Position numbers and translations under genes: made by a program. Of a stretch of 64,000 bases of DNA, positions 62,827 to 64,000 are shown piece after piece. Each line of letters opens with the position of its first letter. Position 1 is the first letter of the stretch. Below the pieces are notes generated by a model. That model was given only the letters and a program-made list of their open reading frames with translations. It had not been told where the DNA came from and ran no database searches. Source of the DNA: Phymatolithon calcareum (lineage: Eukaryota > Rhodophyta > Florideophyceae > Hapalidiales); contig OZ345361.1 in NCBI GenBank assembly GCA_977006965.1, positions 1,674,001 through 1,738,000 on the forward strand. Reading direction: 5' to 3'.

Positions 62827-64000
62827 ATGTCTCCAGGTCATGATCTCAAACCCCTGCCGTCTCATGAAAGAGTTGACGTTGCCATTGCCAGGTCAGGTTC
62901 TACGTGGAAGGATGATGAACAGGTTGGTAATCCTACTTCGCAATCTCGCTCTCTGCCGCGGTGGTTGCCACGAGTTTTGCATGAAAAGTATGCTTTGTCA
63001 GGTTTGAATGCGTGTTCAGACACTATTTTCTGCTCTCTTCCATGTGTCTCGTTCAATGTAACTACACTCGAGACAGCGAGATGTAATGAGATAGCTCAGC
63101 GTATCTTTGGCACCATGTCTGAAACTTCCCGTCGCTCGCATTCTGCATCATCTCGTTTGGGTTTGAATGTGGTTTCTGTGTCAACGGAAAATGGTTTGCC
63201 AAACTTGAGGCAACTGGACCCTCCGCGAACTCCTCCGTCTGTTCGTCTTTCGTCTTCATCTTCCACACCTCATGTGCGCCCAGTGGGGATTGATATTTCA
63301 AAACAGAACCAAGAACATCCTTGTCCAGGTCCATCTCTTGCGCATCGCTTCTCATGGACCGTGCTGTGGGACATTGAGAATGTTCCAGTTCCGCAGGCCT
63401 GCAATGGTGTCCAAGTTGTACGAAAACTCTGTGCAAAGCTATCAACCATGCGAGGGCCTGACCATAATGACCCTGTGCGTCGCATCGTGGCCATTACCAA
63501 TGTCTCCACTCTTCGCGTGTCCCTTCGGAACGAATTGCAGTCGAATGGCGTCAGTTTGCAGCACGTGGAATCCAGAGGAAGGAAGGAAGCCGCAGACAAA
63601 GCTATTATTACTGAGCTTTGCATGTCCAGTTTAGACAAGGAACCTCCTGCGGGCATCGCTCTTCTATCTGGTGATCAGGACTTTGCTTATTCCCTTGCCC
63701 GTATGCGCAACATGGGTTACACTACTGTTGTCATTACCCCTCATCGAAACGCATGCTCTCCGTTCTTGACTTCCGTTCCAGATGTCGTATGGTCATTTAC
63801 GAAAGATGTACTGGGCGAAGGTACACCTCGAAAGACACCATCTCGCTCGCCTCGCCAACCAAAGCGATCGAATGTGTCATCTCCTGCGAAAGAGCAGCAA
63901 GGTCAGCGCAATGCAAACGTTGGCGCACAGGAAAATGTTCTTGCCGAAGTCCGTCTTCTTTGTGAAGAAATGAAACTTGCTCTCTCGGCGAGCAAAGCGG
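62827..64000 (+). CDS. NYN-domain protein (MARF1-like), partial at right edge
   Basis: The frame from the ATG at 62827-62829 stays open through the end of the window (391 codons plus one base). A low-complexity N-terminal third is followed by a NYN ribonuclease-like domain: TVLWDIENVPVPQA (first acid), GRKEAADKAIITELC and LLSGDQDFAYSLARMRNMGY (SGD-D block), then ITPHRN. The SGDxDF and W-D-N-P blocks match the PIN-like NYN domain of the MARF1/limkain group, RNA-associated proteins. The C-terminus is beyond the window, so further domains such as LOTUS cannot be seen. Confidence 0.88.
   Translation, partial: MSPGHDLKPLPSHERVDVAIARSGSTWKDDEQVGNPTSQSRSLPRWLPRVLHEKYALSGLNACSDTIFCSLPCVSFNVTTLETARCNEIAQRIFGTMSETSRRSHSASSRLGLNVVSVSTENGLPNLRQLDPPRTPPSVRLSSSSSTPHVRPVGIDISKQNQEHPCPGPSLAHRFSWTVLWDIENVPVPQACNGVQVVRKLCAKLSTMRGPDHNDPVRRIVAITNVSTLRVSLRNELQSNGVSLQHVESRGRKEAADKAIITELCMSSLDKEPPAGIALLSGDQDFAYSLARMRNMGYTTVVITPHRNACSPFLTSVPDVVWSFTKDVLGEGTPRKTPSRSPRQPKRSNVSSPAKEQQGQRNANVGAQENVLAEVRLLCEEMKLALSASKA

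Noticed and set aside
1-64000. tRNA, rRNA or CRISPR-like arrays
   Set aside because: I looked for T-loop patterns (GGTTCGAATCC type) and regular spaced repeats and saw none that also had acceptor stems or regular spacing.

Overview
The window is nuclear DNA of a photosynthetic eukaryote, most likely a red alga. The genes are compact and mostly single-exon. The few introns are short (about 74 to 128 bp) with GTGAGT or GTATGT donors. Several products carry N-terminal extensions that look like organelle presequences: a lumenal FKBP with a twin-arginine signal, a fibrillin-type lipid-associated protein, a bacterial-type TrpRS and an RRM protein. The CCR4 deadenylase has the plant/algal N-terminal layout. 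I assign no genus; the red-algal call is inference.

Region 1 (1-16.6 kb) is an accessory, transposon-shaped locus. A unit of at least 4.85 kb is present twice in direct orientation (1-6212 and 7920-12767, offset 7919 bp). Each copy carries a gene for a three-pass N-glycosylated membrane protein of unrecognised family and a small secreted eight-cysteine protein. A third, divergent family member lies at 15078-16571, and a broken piece of that gene (6215-6876) is fused to the 3' end of a DIS3/RRP44 exoribonuclease gene. Two nearly identical 1354-bp MULE-like elements, each with a 10-bp target duplication, sit in opposite orientation; the first interrupts one arm of the duplication and the other arm preserves the empty site.

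Region 2 (16.7-49 kb) is ordinary housekeeping DNA: TFIIH p34/TFB4, a mitochondrial carrier, organellar TrpRS, SURF6/RRP14, a degenerate PanC-like protein, CCR4, RNA polymerase III RPC4, lumenal FKBP, a NIPA-like transporter, an RRM protein, a BtuF-like protein, EFL1 (three exons), a nucleotidyltransferase-JmjC fusion, a FabZ-like hotdog protein (two exons), a PAP/fibrillin protein, riboflavin kinase, a second carrier and CLN3/battenin. Many pairs are head to head with short shared promoters; two of these promoters hold near-perfect palindromes. A 3.3-kb gene-free stretch (22.5-25.8 kb) holds a foldback element.

Region 3 (49-57.7 kb) has no convincing gene except a weak 5' exon candidate. It is rich in short inverted-repeat elements with 7-bp target duplications, a 66-bp-arm hairpin, and a recurrent TACTGTA/TACAGTA palindromic motif.

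Region 4 (57.7-64 kb) holds a large basic disordered protein, OMA1-type metalloprotease, an ORMDL protein and the start of a NYN-domain protein that runs off the right edge.

The most unusual items are the nucleotidyltransferase-JmjC fusion, the family of very short palindromic insertions with 7-bp target duplications, the abrupt change in divergence inside the tandem duplication, and the expanding membrane-protein family.
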